This document shows, piece after piece, positions 1-14,100 of a stretch of DNA of 64,000 nucleotides; the stretch's first letter is position 1; each line of letters starts with the position of its first letter. Below the pieces are notes generated by a model that was given only the letters and a program-made list of their open reading frames with translations, did not search any database and was not told where the DNA came from. This DNA is from Archivesica marissinica. Taxonomy: Eukaryota; Mollusca; Bivalvia; Venerida; Vesicomyidae. The translations under genes were made by a program, and so were the position numbers. Location of the stretch: positions 64,287,842 through 64,351,841 of the forward strand of contig CM026387.1 of assembly GCA_014843695.1 (NCBI GenBank), in the 5' to 3' direction.

Positions 1-219
1 AGATTGGCAGGGAGAGACAACTGTATTGTTTGAGATAGGAAGTTTACGATATATGACCATCACAACTGTAGATTGGCAGGGAGAGACAACTGTTTTTAAG
101 ATAGGAAGTTTACGATATATGACCATCATAACTGTAGATTGGCAGGGAGAGATAACTGTTTTGTTTGAGATAGGAAGTTTACAATATATGACCATCACAA
201 CTGTAGATTGGCAGGGAGC
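1..219. repeat. 69-bp tandem repeat, 3.2 copies
   Basis: Units start at 1, 70, 136 and 205 (lengths 69, 66, 69 and a partial) with few differences. The array enters from outside the window and stops about 55 bp before the acceptor of the first DOP1 exon. The open frame across it is an artefact. Confidence 0.9.
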
Positions 220-275
220 GAGAGCATTTTTCTCTAAAACTAACTTCTGGTTTTTAAATATGTATTTTTTTCCAG

Positions 276-379
276 ATGGTTCAAACCTGTGCATACAAGA
301 AGTTTTCGGTGTTGTGGCATCTAACGAGGAACAAGAAAACGGACGTGATTCCAGGAAAACCTCTCAGAACATTCTATAG
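276..379 (+). CDS. DOP1: DOP1 exon 1 of window
   Basis: The acceptor follows a T-rich tract ending in tccag; the donor is gtaaaat. The exon starts in phase 0 (MVQTCAYKKF...) and ends after AG, leaving two bases of an Arg codon. It holds the conserved FSVLWHLTR motif of the DOP1 central region. The Met at 276 is internal, since earlier exons must lie upstream of the window. Window residues 1-34. Confidence is slightly lower because the acceptor cannot be checked against an upstream exon. Confidence 0.85.
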
Positions 380-3300
380 GTAAAATATCGCTGTGAACTG
401 TTTGATCTTGTTTAAGAAGTAATATTTGTCTCTCAGTTATTGGCAAATAAAACATGTTTTGGAGAAATGTGTAGAAATTAACCACGCAGGCCTTAGGCCT
501 AAGTAGTTAAATTCCGGCACTCAGAATGGCATAAACAATCTGATGTTGTTTTTGCGAGAAATATTAAACTCAGTTTTTGCCACTTGTTAAATGGGTTTTA
601 CCGGTATTTAAAATATTGCCAACCCTGGACTATGTATCACTTTCATTAATATGGTTTGTTGCAGGTCCATGTTTGTGGTGTTAGATAGTTTGAAGCAGGA
701 GACAAGTCCATTAAAGGTGATAGCCACGACCTGGCTCACCCACATGATACAGCAGGGAGATATAAACAGGGTGATGGAACCTCTGCTGCAGATGTTGCTG
801 CATCCAGATACCGCCAGGTGAATACCCTCGCTAAGATATGTCCTGCCTATCTCCGTGAACATATATTATGTCCCACCTATCCTTGGACTTGTAGTCTAAA
901 ATAAAAAGAAAATTTGCTGAGGGGTTGAGTCCTACAGAGAGGAAGATCTGTAGCAATTACTTGCACCAGTAGCGTGGGTTTGAGTCCTACTTGAGACGGA
1001 TGTCTATCAAATAAGGAAGCAGGGAAAGTTGGTGGTTCTAGCCGGGTGCTCACTCATGTCATCCTACAAGGGGATGAGGGGGGGGGGGGCATTTTGCATA
1101 TTTATACTTAAAAGTAACATTTTCTCAAGTTGAACTTTGTGTTAATTTCCATATAAGCATAAACCCATTTCATTCTGGATACATTTAAAAGGCTTTTGCA
1201 AACAACAGAGATCCAGATCAGCCGCAGTGTGACGCTGCATGCTGATAAAGATCTATGTTGTTTGCTACATAGCCAAGTGTCTTAGCAAGATCATCTGAAT
1301 GGCAAACAGCATAGAGCCTGATCAGACGGCACATTCCATTATGGCTGATCTGGCTCTATGTTCTTTGCAAATACTGTTTGAATGGTATCCAGAATCAAAT
1401 GGGTTAAAGAAATGTTTGACCTCATGGATAATATTTAGAGTAACTTGTCTTGATCAAACATGAAATATCACGTTTCTTTTAAGCAAACAACTTTCAGCTA
1501 TCTTTTTCAGAATATTCTACTGTACACATAAAATTAATAAGTTCTTTGTTAACTGCCAAACTATGAATATGTTTCAGCCTCCTTCCAAGCATTGCAAAGT
1601 TGAATTGTTAATTTAGGAGAAATCTACCGCACTACGAAAACCCCTCTAATCCGAAAGCACCTTGAAACCAAACTTTACCTCTGTACCAGTGGCCGACCGG
1701 TTTAGAGGGTTTCACTGAATGATGTGTGAATGTTGGAAATATTTTTGTTGCAGGGTATCAGTTCAGCATGTCAATGTGCACGAGCCGAGGACAGTTTGCC
1801 TGTCAGAAAACAATGACGACAACATGGAAGCCAGCATCTATGCCATTAGCAGTGAAGGTGGAAATGTCATCTATCATGTCAGCTCCGCCAAAGATGTACC
1901 GAAGAAACCATTAACAGATGAGCTCAAGTCATATGCTCTCACGGTCCTGGGTGAAAAGGGGACTCATTCTGCCCCAGTAAGATCGAGGTCTCAGCAAGAA
2001 CTCCATTTCGATAAAGTGGACCCAAGCAGTCTTATTTTGCGGGTTAATCCGTTTGGATCGGTGAATTCTCTGGATGCGATAACTGTAGGTCACACTATAC
2101 CAGTAAAAGATAATGCAATCAGCAAAGCCAAAAGACTAGACAAAGACACCTGTATTAATGAGGGTTTTTCATTCAATGGAAGAGAATACTCTCCTGAAAA
2201 GGAGGTAGTTGAAGATGACACAAAGGAGAATTACTCAATTTCAAATGAAAATATTGCAGATTCTGCTGAAAATATTGTCCAAGACATCATTGAAGAAATT
2301 GTGCTGTCAGTTACAGATGATGGAGTAAATGACATAGGGTATATTAAGGAGATACATAAACAACCAAAGAAGAAACTTGCTGAACGGGCGGACAGTATGA
2401 CATCTAGTATAGCTGGTGATGAGTTACTGGATTCTGTACAGAGACAGAGTGTGGACTCGCCAACACCGAGTGAGAAGGAAGTATCGATGTTTCAGGAGTT
2501 GGACAAAGATACCACCAATATTCACACACTGCATATGCATATGTTGCTATATATACAGAAATATGACTATCAGAGAACACTGTATGCCCTTTCTACTCTG
2601 AAGGCGATGCTGAATGCCTGTCCGAGGCTCACGGTAACCTCGCTAGTTACGAACAACATCAGTACGCTACGGTCACCACAACTTGCCAAGCTTCAGCTGC
2701 TTTTGGCACGACACAGGAAATCTGTCTTTGGAAAAAACTTCTTTGGTGACATTCCAGCTGAAGTCATGTCTAATTACAGAAGCAGCATGTTCATTGAGGT
2801 ACTAATCTCAGTGTGTCTGTATTTGATAAGGGGATATTATCCCAACCTCATGATGAGCAAACTATCATGTGATGAGTTGCTTGGCAACAAACAGGTGCAT
2901 ATCCTTGCAACAGAGACCTTGACATTGATGATGTCAGAGATCATTGCAATAATGAGGGCTTCTGGGAAAAGTTTTGTTTCCTATATCAGTGATCTGTTGC
3001 AAAGGTGCAAAGTTCAAAAGGCTTTGTTACACTGTATTCTTTCTGTGATTTACAATAGCAGACGGCAACAAGATAAGGAACAGGCGAGTTTAAAGATAAC
3101 TGAAGCTATTATTGCATTCAATGAAGACAGGTTAGACCCATCTGCAAATGAAGCATTCCAGATCAAACTGTTAGACTTTCTTCTAGTCATGATAATGCTG
3201 GAGGAACAAATCGGAAAGTTTCAGGCAGTACCCGATACACCCTTGACGTCAGAATGGGACAGGCTGAAAGTGAACTACCAGACATCCCTGAATAATGTGA

Positions 3301-5149
3301 GATACAACATGGGTCATTCCATTGTGCAGCAGGGGATGTTTGTCTCCTGTGTTCTGAGTGCTCTCAAACAAGCTCACATGAGTCACATGCACCGTCACTG
3401 GGTTGCCATGGTAACATTGGCATTACCTTATATGGGAAAGCACCTGCCAGGGATTGTAATGACGGTTGTGTCTCAGCTATGTAGGAATATTGAAGCATTG
3501 GCAACCCATTATGAATATGATGGGAAATGGAGGTACGTCGTTTATTTACTAAAATTGATTGTTTTGCGGTTGTTTTGACCGATTTTCTTTAATTTATACA
3601 CATTTATTTTGCCTAGATTGCTAAACAGTAAAACATTAGTTGAATTGCTCTCGAGTCTGCATTCCTGATAGGATTGATCACCGTGAGGAAGAGAGACGAG
3701 GGTGGATTTAATCATTTAACCCATTCGACACCAAGTAACTGACATGGACTGGTCCATGATATTTTTAGACCAATAAATTAATAACAAAATTACATTTGGA
3801 TCAGTTCATTTATCAAAATGGGTAATTTTTTTTTCTAAAAATAGTTATATTACTTGAAAAAAGTGCAGATCCTGATGAGACGGCTCGTAAGTCACTTTTT
3901 TGTAAGCCAATTTAGAGGTCTGTGGTGTTGAAAGGGTTAAGTGTCTTGCCTAAATACCATGAAGAAGAGAGAAGACGTGGATTTAATCATTTAAGTGTCT
4001 TGCCTAAGTACCATGGCAACGAATATAATAGGGATGGCAACCAATGGTGATTTGGGTTTTCCAATATTCGGATGATCTTCCGAATAGTCGCTAATATTTT
4101 CTCAACTTTTGAAATTTCTTTGGCATTCCTTACATAGATCTATAATGTTTGTTTATTATAGTGTCACTCCTATTTAAAGGGCCAGCCATTTCTGTCTTAT
4201 GAGACACTTCTTTTTATGAACATCAGTACTTCCCCGAATCCTATGCTTGTATTCCAGGCGCCAGGCTGGTAGGCAATCGGTAATCTATATACCGTTATTG
4301 ATTCATTTATGATGTACCACATTTTTCCGCAGTACGCGTCACCATAAGATCCCGCCGGACCATGTACTGACCATGTTAGAAGGATTGATGACACTCTGTC
4401 ACTACTGCCTCCTAGATAACATCTCGCCCGTATCCATTGGTCAGCAGACTCCGAGTAGCGGTGGCATGACCAGCGCGGCTACCCCGACTAACAGCAACAT
4501 TCTCACCAACTTGTTTAGCGTGTTTAATCCAGTGGGCAGTAGTAGGGTAAGTCGTATGGATATATAGTCGATAATTTATGAGTTCTTGTCAGAGTATGAC
4601 CTCCAAATCATCAGAATATTTAACCATCGCCGTCAGGAACGCGGGTTATTGTTTTTTCACTGAGTTTGTCTGTTCTGTTTAGTTTATACAAATTTATTTT
4701 CGCTTGATTCCGAAATAAGTTTTTACAACTATAGATTAATCACTCTCGAGACCTCACTCCTGATGGAATCCATCTATAGATTAATCACTCTCGAGACCTC
4801 ACTCCTGATGGAATCCATCTATAGATTAATCACTCTCGAGACCTCACTCCTGATGGAATCCATCTATAGATTAATCACTCTCGAGACCTCACTCCTGATG
4901 GAATCCATCTATAGATTAATCACTCTCGAGACCTCACTCCTGATGGAATCTATCTATAGATTAATCACTCTCGAGACCTCACTCCTAATGGAATTCATCT
5001 ATATATTAATCACTCTCGAGACCTCACTCCTGATGGAATCCATCGCCACGAGGGAGAGAAGAGAAAATGTGGAATTTAAATGCCTTGCCTATGAGCTCAA
5101 TCATACAGGCTACAGCTGGTCGCAAACTCCGGACATTTTCGACTTCCAC

Positions 5150-5180
<31 letters not shown>

Positions 5181-8100
5181 ATGTGGACATGATAACTCAA
5201 AAAAGTTGTGGATAGATTTTGATGAATCTTTGTGGATATATATAGGTGATTGTATTAACCGAGGTCTCATGTATCGGTTCTATACACCTGGCATGTTCTG
5301 GAATTGGAGTCTTCTGTATCTTGTCAAAAGAATACTAATTTAAAACACTGTCGTGATGTCATACCTTTGTACTTGCAGTCCATTATTATTAATATTGGAC
5401 TGGTGTCAAAAGGCCAAAGTATTATGTTAAATACTACGCGCTAATGTACAAAATTAACAATTTTAATTAGTAGGATCTTGTTGTATAAGTGTGTGTTTTA
5501 AGTAAGATATAAGCCTCGGACGGATCCAATATGTATAATATTTGGTACTGTCTTCGGCTTATATCCTATACATAAATAATTGTATCCAACAATGTACATG
5601 TAATGTGTTACTGCGATACATGTTGTGGACTTCTAAACTTTGGAAAGTTTCGCCACACAATTAAATAGAAAATGGATATACAATCACACCACTACATAAC
5701 AAATATCACCAATAATCCCGCCATTTTTGCTTTTTTACATAAATTGTTTCGAAAACTTTCGTAAATCAGATGGAACCATGTCAAAAAATATAATGCAATA
5801 AAGTATAGTATGCTTGATATTTTTTAATTGTCTTATTAAGTTTTGTCCATTTTAGTCATGTCATACAAATGACGTACATTATGTTAAGTTTAAATTTTAT
5901 TTATTTTACAACGATTGCGAAGCAAGTTCTAACAACTTATATTAATCACTTTGCGCGGATGAAAGCGTAAATGTAGTCATTCGTGTGATAGGAAACCGGA
6001 GTACCCGGAGAAAACCCACCTGTCCGATCTGGCGACCACCGTACCATCTCACATACTTCCCGGTCCGAGGATTGAACCTGGGTTGCATTGGTGAGAAGCG
6101 AGCGTGCTAACCACTGCACTAATCGGACAGCCAATCGGTACATTATGTTCATGAATTTCAATTCACCATATAAATTATTTTCACAGTTGACCTAGTGCCA
6201 AAACGTCGTATATCTTTTATAGTGATACCTGTAGCTCTGGGCAATGAATATTATATATTTTTAAAAAATTCATGTTTCTGTAAAAGATGTTTGTTTAATC
6301 CATATAAATTTATATTAGTTTTATCAATTAAGTTATTGATTTACTAGTTTAATATTCTTTACAAGCACATTTGTCTTACCTACAAAACTTAGTAATGTTT
6401 TAACTTTTTTCAGCATTTATCTTAGAAATAAAATTAAATAAATATGCATATTATATTCATTATCAGTGATTCTAATTTTATATCTAGTGTACAAAAGCTC
6501 ACTTAGAGCTTGTGTTGTATGTACCGTTGATATCTTGCCAACTCAAAATAAAATTTATCTTAAAGAAAATCACTTAATAATTTGGCTACGATATTTCAAT
6601 TGAAAATACTGATAAAAAGAGATTAACATAGTGATTTTTCCTGGTAACACTTCATAAGTGAGCCAATCGTGAGATAGTGGAAGTCATGATAGTGTAGTGG
6701 ATAGGCATATTACATTCAAGTGCGAAAGATCTGGAGTTCGAGCCCTGCTGGAGCCGTTGCGATTGTGCCCTTAGGCAAGGCATTTAAATTCCACATTTCC
6801 TCTTCTCTCTCCTTCATGGCGATGGATTCCATCAGGAATGAGGTCTCGAGAGTGATTAATATAAGTTAAAAGAACTTGTTTCGCAATTGAGCTAAATTAA
6901 ATTTGTATAAACTAAGTGAGCCAATGAAATCTCATAAAATCTCACGACGTGCGAGAACTAACAAGATTACCCTGCCAGGACATGATCCTGTCAATCAAAA
7001 GATCCTATATAGATCACTATGGCATAGATGTACATAGTTACACCATTCCATATACAATGTTGTACACTGTAGCTTAAACAGCAACATATTAAACCAAATA
7101 CAGGCAAACCTCTGTTAGTCGTCACCTCCATTAGCAGCCAAACTGTATTAAGCAACCAGTTTCCCAATATGTTGTTTTATTATACGTTTGACCTCTATTA
7201 AGCAACCACATGTGCTATGCAGCCATTTTCTGTGAATCTCTTGGCTGGCTGCTTAACCCATTCAACACCAAGTAACTGACATGGACTGGTGCATCATATT
7301 TTCAGACCAATAAATTAATAAGAAAATTACATTTGGACCAGTTCATTTATTAAATTGGGTAATTTTTGTCTAAAAATAGTAATATTGCTGGCAAAAAGTG
7401 CAGATCCTGATGAGATGGTTCATCACGAGTCGGCTCATCTGGATCTACACTTTTTGTAGGCCTATTCAGAGGCCTGTGGTGTTGAAAGGGTTAATATAGG
7501 TTTGACTGTATAGCAGTCTATGCCGATTAAAGGTTGTTGTAGCCAATCTGTACACTTTGTCTCGAATATATTTACTAAATGGTACACTATTCCATATCTT
7601 TAGACCAGTAAAGATTTCTTGTAAATTGCAGGAGACTAGTCCACAGAGAGATGTGGGCATGATGTCCCCGGTTCTCGATGCCCGGAACAATATCCTCAGT
7701 GTGATGCCGAGGATAATAGCATGCATGGCGGCTCTATGGCGGGCTATAAATATTGTAGAGAAACATGAGGAATCGCCCGTGCTTACCATGGGTTCTGTAA
7801 AGGTTGGTTGCTATAGTTACCTGTTATCCTATCGCCAATGTGGAAAATTTCCCAATTTGAATTTTCTTAACAGGACAGGATTATTAGACCCCACCGTTCC
7901 AATGGATCTTGGAGGGGGGTATAGTTTTGTCTGTCTGTGTGTCCGGCCTTCCATCCGTCTTTATGTCCTGAGTAAGATCTCTGTAACCAATTGGTGGAAT
8001 TTCATGATATTCCAAATAAATATGCACATACAAGTTTCGTCTGTATCTCGTCCGTAATGCCAAGAGTTATGGCACTTTAATTGAATTAATTAAAACTTCA

Positions 8101-11100
8101 ATAAATTGGCCATAATTAAGTAGCTGATGTATGGAACGTCATTGAACTTAAAGTAAGATCAGATAGCCATTGTACAGTGTTGAACTAATTTAGAAAGAAA
8201 ACACTAGTCTATTATTCATGCACATGACAAGGTAAATTATTATTAATATCTTATTAATTTTGCCATTTCACATAAAGTTAATAAAGATCATATTTGACAA
8301 CAGGGGATACAAATTCAACGTTTATTATGTATTTATAGCTTATTATACTTTATGTACACAATTTGGTCATTACTTTATGTACACAATTTGGTCAGCTGGG
8401 CACGTAGAGCGTCCGGCATGAAAGTCTTGATGGTCGATGTACGACACCAGCTCTAGAGTAAACAAACCACGTACAATTTAATGCGTGCCATTCATGTACA
8501 CAGGACCGAGTAGTTATGGTCCTTGACTTCAAATCACATGCCCAACCACTGTAGGTGTTAATCCCACTAGGGTTGTCAAATTCTTTCCGCTTGCGGAAGA
8601 TCGGTGGTTCTACCTGAGTGCCCGTCTGTGCATCAAATATTGCTCTCGGAGGGTCAACCAGGGTCTCCCTACACGTATAAAGCTGGAGGGCCACCGTATA
8701 ACCTGAGCTGTTTGTGCGACTTTAAATTCTTAAAACACTCGGGGTTTTCCAGTAAAACTAAATGGTTTGTTATTTTCATGTCTGATGCAGGTTGTAAGAC
8801 AATATATTGTTGAGTTTATCAGTCCGATATCGCTACCACACGGTGTACACTTGCTGGGAGCCATCGCCGTCGCCTGGAATGATAGGAGGAAGAAAATACC
8901 AATCAGGAGTAATAAGAAGGTAAATAGATCAATATAAGTAAGATAGATACCGTAAATAGAGGATATATTGTAACGTTAGCGAGTCTTCTAGAGGAATCTG
9001 ACGAACTGTTACACAGACAAAACAAGCAATTGCAATAACTCTGTTTGGCCCGGCCTTACTTAAACCTGGTCGCGGTTTAATCGCAGACACTGACTGGATG
9101 CGACAGTCCCTCTGGTAGCAAGGCTAACTGTTACTGTCTGGCCGAGACAGTAAAGCAAAGTATAAATAGCATGTATTAAACTTTACACACAATTTATTCG
9201 CGTACAAGTAATATGTATACAACGATGCACAAAATATGATGAGGAGGCAATGCTGCCTGCAAAATCTAAAAGTGAAACAGTCCTGGCAGACCTCGAGAAT
9301 ACTCAAATATTGAGAAGTCTTTAGAAAATATATTAAACCTTATACTGTTAAAATCTAATTGCTTTAGTGTAAGAGAAATGTCTAAGCACCTGAATAAAAA
9401 TACGAAAATTTAGATTCTGATAACTGTGTCAAGCTGTCAAGCAGTAAAAATGGGCTTATTGGACCGAAGCCTGGAATGCAACTAACGCAACCCAAAACAT
9501 ACATAACACTGACCCGAAAATTCATGTGCAGTGAGTTACACTGACCGAAACGTTCATGCGCAGTAACGATAAGGTACGCATGCATAGAAGCTAAAAATGG
9601 AACCGATCAAAACCGAAAGTAGCATGCGTACATGTTTTAAAAGTATTTTACGATCAATAAACCATGACAAGAAACGAACTTCCATTTGATAGATAGAACA
9701 TGTCATGATTATAGAAAGGTAACAAATTCCTGCGATCTACCGGTTACATGTATCTGAAATACCTATCCATGAGTTGATGTAGACACATATAGATAGATAT
9801 ACACATCTTACATCATAAATGCAATGATATAATTAATTCCTCCTTCGAATCTCTAAGATTACATAGAATTCTAACATGACCCAGCTAATAACATACATAC
9901 TTGTAGAGTAAAATCTACCTAGGGTTATTCTGCGATATACCTACCTTGAACTATGCTGCGCGCGCACCGTGTTTTGGCTATTCCATTTATACAATGCGTG
10001 TAAAGTTTTATGAATGAAAGTCATGTGATGTTTGTAAATAATACCGTGGGAATTCGCGGAAGTGAGCTATTTTTAGAATCAGATAATCTCTTGTCCGTCT
10101 TGTTTTTCTGTTAAGTAACGTTTAAGTGTACTATTCTGTACAGTTTTATTTGACAAAATAAATAAAATTATTGATCAGTTACAACTTTTGTTCATTTATG
10201 CACTAGATTGATATTTTCCATAAAAAATAACGTCATCACCCCTTATGCGGGAGGAAATTTCAAAAGCCAAATGCACAGCGTTTGAAGAAAATACTCCTTG
10301 ATTAAAATATTAGAAGTAAGTCGTGTTAGAATCGAAATAATAAGTATCAACCATGGTATATCGCAGAATAACCCGAGTTTGAAGTTCTTATGTGTAGAAA
10401 TATATCACGATGACATGAAAACATATAACAGTCAGTCAGTGCATCACATTCTCAGGGTTCCCGCTTGTGGTGCCAATTGCGACGAAAAACAAATATTGTT
10501 GCTTTTGTGAATAGGCGAAAATATTTGGTGCAACTTTTTTTTAATTTTTTTTTTTTAGCACATGTTTTGTCAAATACATGCCTTCAAATATTTATTTGTG
10601 ACTATATGGCTCTTAGTTGGCTCCAAGTTTTTTAATTGGCTCCAGTGTTTTTCAATTGGCAACAGAAGTGGCACAGACAAACATTCAGACAGAGGGAACC
10701 CTGCATGCTAAACTATATACATGTTTATATTTTTATATGAAGATTTATGGACAATACAGCAAACATTACGACATATGGAAATAATTATAAAAACTATTTT
10801 AAAGTGTTAATTTTACAATATATCAACAAAAATATTCGACATTGAATAATTCAACACGACTAGAAACATTGTTTATTGAAGCATTCTTTTAAGTTCGAAA
10901 CTTATCTGGACATCATAACTATAAGTAAACATAGAACAGCACTAACTAAATATAGGACATCTTTACATTATCTATTTATAGAAAGGTAATGCTAGTTAAA
11001 TTTACCAAGGCACAACAACCACTATGTACTCAATGCAATATGAATATGATAGAAAGTGAATTTCATTTCCTCTTAATATGCCCTAAATATACTGATCTAA

Positions 11101-14100
11101 GACGCAAATATTTAAAAAGATGTTACTATACCCTAAGTTTTAAACTTTATTTATTTTACAACGATTGCGAAGCAAGTTTTAACAACTTATATTAATCCTC
11201 GTTGGCGCGGATGAAAGCGTATATGTGATCATTCGTGTGGGAGGAAACCTGAGTACTCGGAGAAAACCCACCTGTCCGATCATGCGACCACCGTACCATC
11301 TCACATACTTCCCTGTCCGAGGATCGAACCCAGGTTGCATTGGTGAGAAGCAAGCGCACTAACTACTATAACCTGGCCTACATTACAAAAAATGACCAAC
11401 CTTTTATCAATCAAATCAAAGGCATTATTAAAACTGTCTAAATTTATTTACTTTGCAAATTTTTTCGAAGATAACTTTTTTACACGATTAAAATTATTTG
11501 TATTTGTTATACACTTCTGTAAATCCATGACCGTCTACTTTGGAATTATGTCTATTTGCTATAAGCATATTATGTGTTTTATGCAATAAATATATTGTTG
11601 TTGTTGTTGTTGTTGCTATGCAACTGCTTAGATCAATAACATGCTAATAATAAATTATGTTATTTATGTTATATTTCGGGTTTTACACCTGCATCAGCAC
11701 CATTTTGGGCTATATCGCCGACGTGCAGTTTACCTAGCAACACCTTTCCTGGGCAGGCTCCAACGGTTAACCAGTACTTGGGTGCACCAACCTCCGTAAG
11801 AAACTGCCAACTTTTTCATATAAATGAGACACGGTCTGAGCGGGGCTCGAACCCGTGACCATCAGTGATGATAGGTTTTAGTGGTATACAAGTCAGCGAC
11901 CGTAACCACTCGACCACGGAGGCAGACGCTAATAATAAAATAAATAAATTAGTTATACATGTATATTTTACTCGGACAGGTTGTGCCAACATTTTATGAA
12001 TATATGTTGGCTACGATGAAGTTTGTTAAAATTGTGAAAGTGCCATATATGGAAACCGAGCTACAGACAGTGAGTTCCTGGTGGCAATTGTGTTGCGGGT
12101 TACTTTATTGCATGAATGGGTGATTGGTCCCTCCCTTTACCTCATTTGTTGTATATGTTTATTATCATTACCCCTGGTTAATTTAGGCGACTCCTCCTAA
12201 GGTATTTTAGTTCCCGAGGTATTTTAGTTCCCGAGGTATTTTAGTTCCAAGGTATTTTAGTTCCCGAGGTATTTTAGTTCCCGAGGTATTTTAGTTCCCA
12301 AGGTATTTCTCACTTCTCCTAAAAATTGGGGTCTAGCTTCAGCCCTGCCGATACATGAGACCTTGGTTTATTGTCCCATCTGAAAAACTGTTAATATTAT
12401 TCGGTAGAGACTGAAGATCGACCATGTGGTCCCTGAATTCGCAGTCCAACGTGTTAACCACTGGACTACTGACCTGTCTATATCTGGTACCTCCTCCAAG
12501 GTTTCTTGTATTATGTTAATGAACTCAGTCTTGCCTATTAGCCTTGCCTAATTATGTCTCCCCATGATGGGGGGAGACTTATTCTTTTTGCCTTTGTCGT
12601 CTGTCCGTCCGTTTTAGCTTGTCTGCACTTCATCTCCAAAACCTCTATTTGGATATTCACCAAAATTGGCAGGAAGTATCAATATCTAGCTGTGCATATT
12701 GTAACTCCGTTCCGGTTGTATGATTTTGGCGGATTTACGGCCAGTTGAGCATTTATATGCTTGATAATACTTCATCTGTAAAACTTCATAATACTACATA
12801 CGGTAATTATGAATTTCATATATAGTATTTTTATTACTCCACTTATAGGAGGAATATGACTACATCCCCTCTGGGAGTTTGACATCTAAGGAAGTAAGAC
12901 TGATGACAACAATTATGTTTTTCTTGTAGACGTCGGGTTAGCAGGTGCTCGCGTGCATGGTTGCTAAGCGTTCTGTAAACAGAATAAAAATGGCAGCCAT
13001 TTTTCTCTTGATTGGGTTATTTAAATCACGACTATTGAAAATAAACTACATGTATTTCCAACGATGTGTTAATACATTTTTTCAATTGGCATGTAATTTA
13101 TTTGCCGAAAATGTTTATACTGTACCATGATGTTACATTTGTTGATTTTATTCGACTATCAAAATATAACATGACATTTATTTAATCTAGCTCCATAGAA
13201 TTCATCTAATGTCTCCAACTCACATGTTCAAATTTGATGAAAACTTTTGTTAATTTTTGGTAAATCGGTCATCTACGTCTAAACAAATAGGACCGTATGT
13301 CAAATTAAAAAAGTTTGTTTGTAAACACTGTAGCAGCCTTATTTGATTAGTTTGTTTGTAAATAAACAATGTAGCAGCCTTATTTGATTAGTTTGTTTAT
13401 AAACAATGTAGCAGCCTTATTTGATTAGTTTGTTTGTAAACAATGTAGCAGCCTTATTTGATTAGTTTGTTTATAAACAATGTAGCAGCATTATTTGATT
13501 AGTTTGTTTGTAAACACTGTAGCAGCCTTATTTGATTAGTTTGTTTGTAAACACTGTAGCAGCCTTATTTGATTAGTTTGTTTGTAAACACTGTAGCAGC
13601 CTTATTTGATTAATTTGTTTGTAAACACTGTAGCAGCCTTATTTGATTAGTTTGTTTGTAAACACTGTAGCAGCCTTATTTGATTAGCTTGTTTGTAAAC
13701 ACTGTAGCAGCCTTATTTGATTAGCTGGACATAGTTTAATGAATTTCCAAGCTTGGGTTTCGTTTCGATAAATCAGTTGTATTTTTTTTGTCAATGCGAT
13801 GATTATTGCGTTTAAATCTTTGCATGCTGTGTTAAATAACGGCTATAAATAATTCAAATAACTGTAGCAGACGACAATTCATTAATGTGTTTTTCATATT
13901 TGTTATCTGGACATACCGGTATGTCATGGAATTTCATTAGAATTGTGTTGTAACCAATGACATTATTTGTCTGTTTTATTCACCGCTTGCATGCAGAGAG
14001 TAAACACTGACTTCTAAAATTGATATTTTCCTCAATTTTGATGAAAACAAGACGAAATTCACATATAAAAAAAACATGCAGAATAAACCCTGAATTATGA

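Noticed and set aside
26..379. 117-aa + open frame
   Set aside because: It joins the 69-bp intronic array to the exon in a different frame from the DOP1 reading frame.
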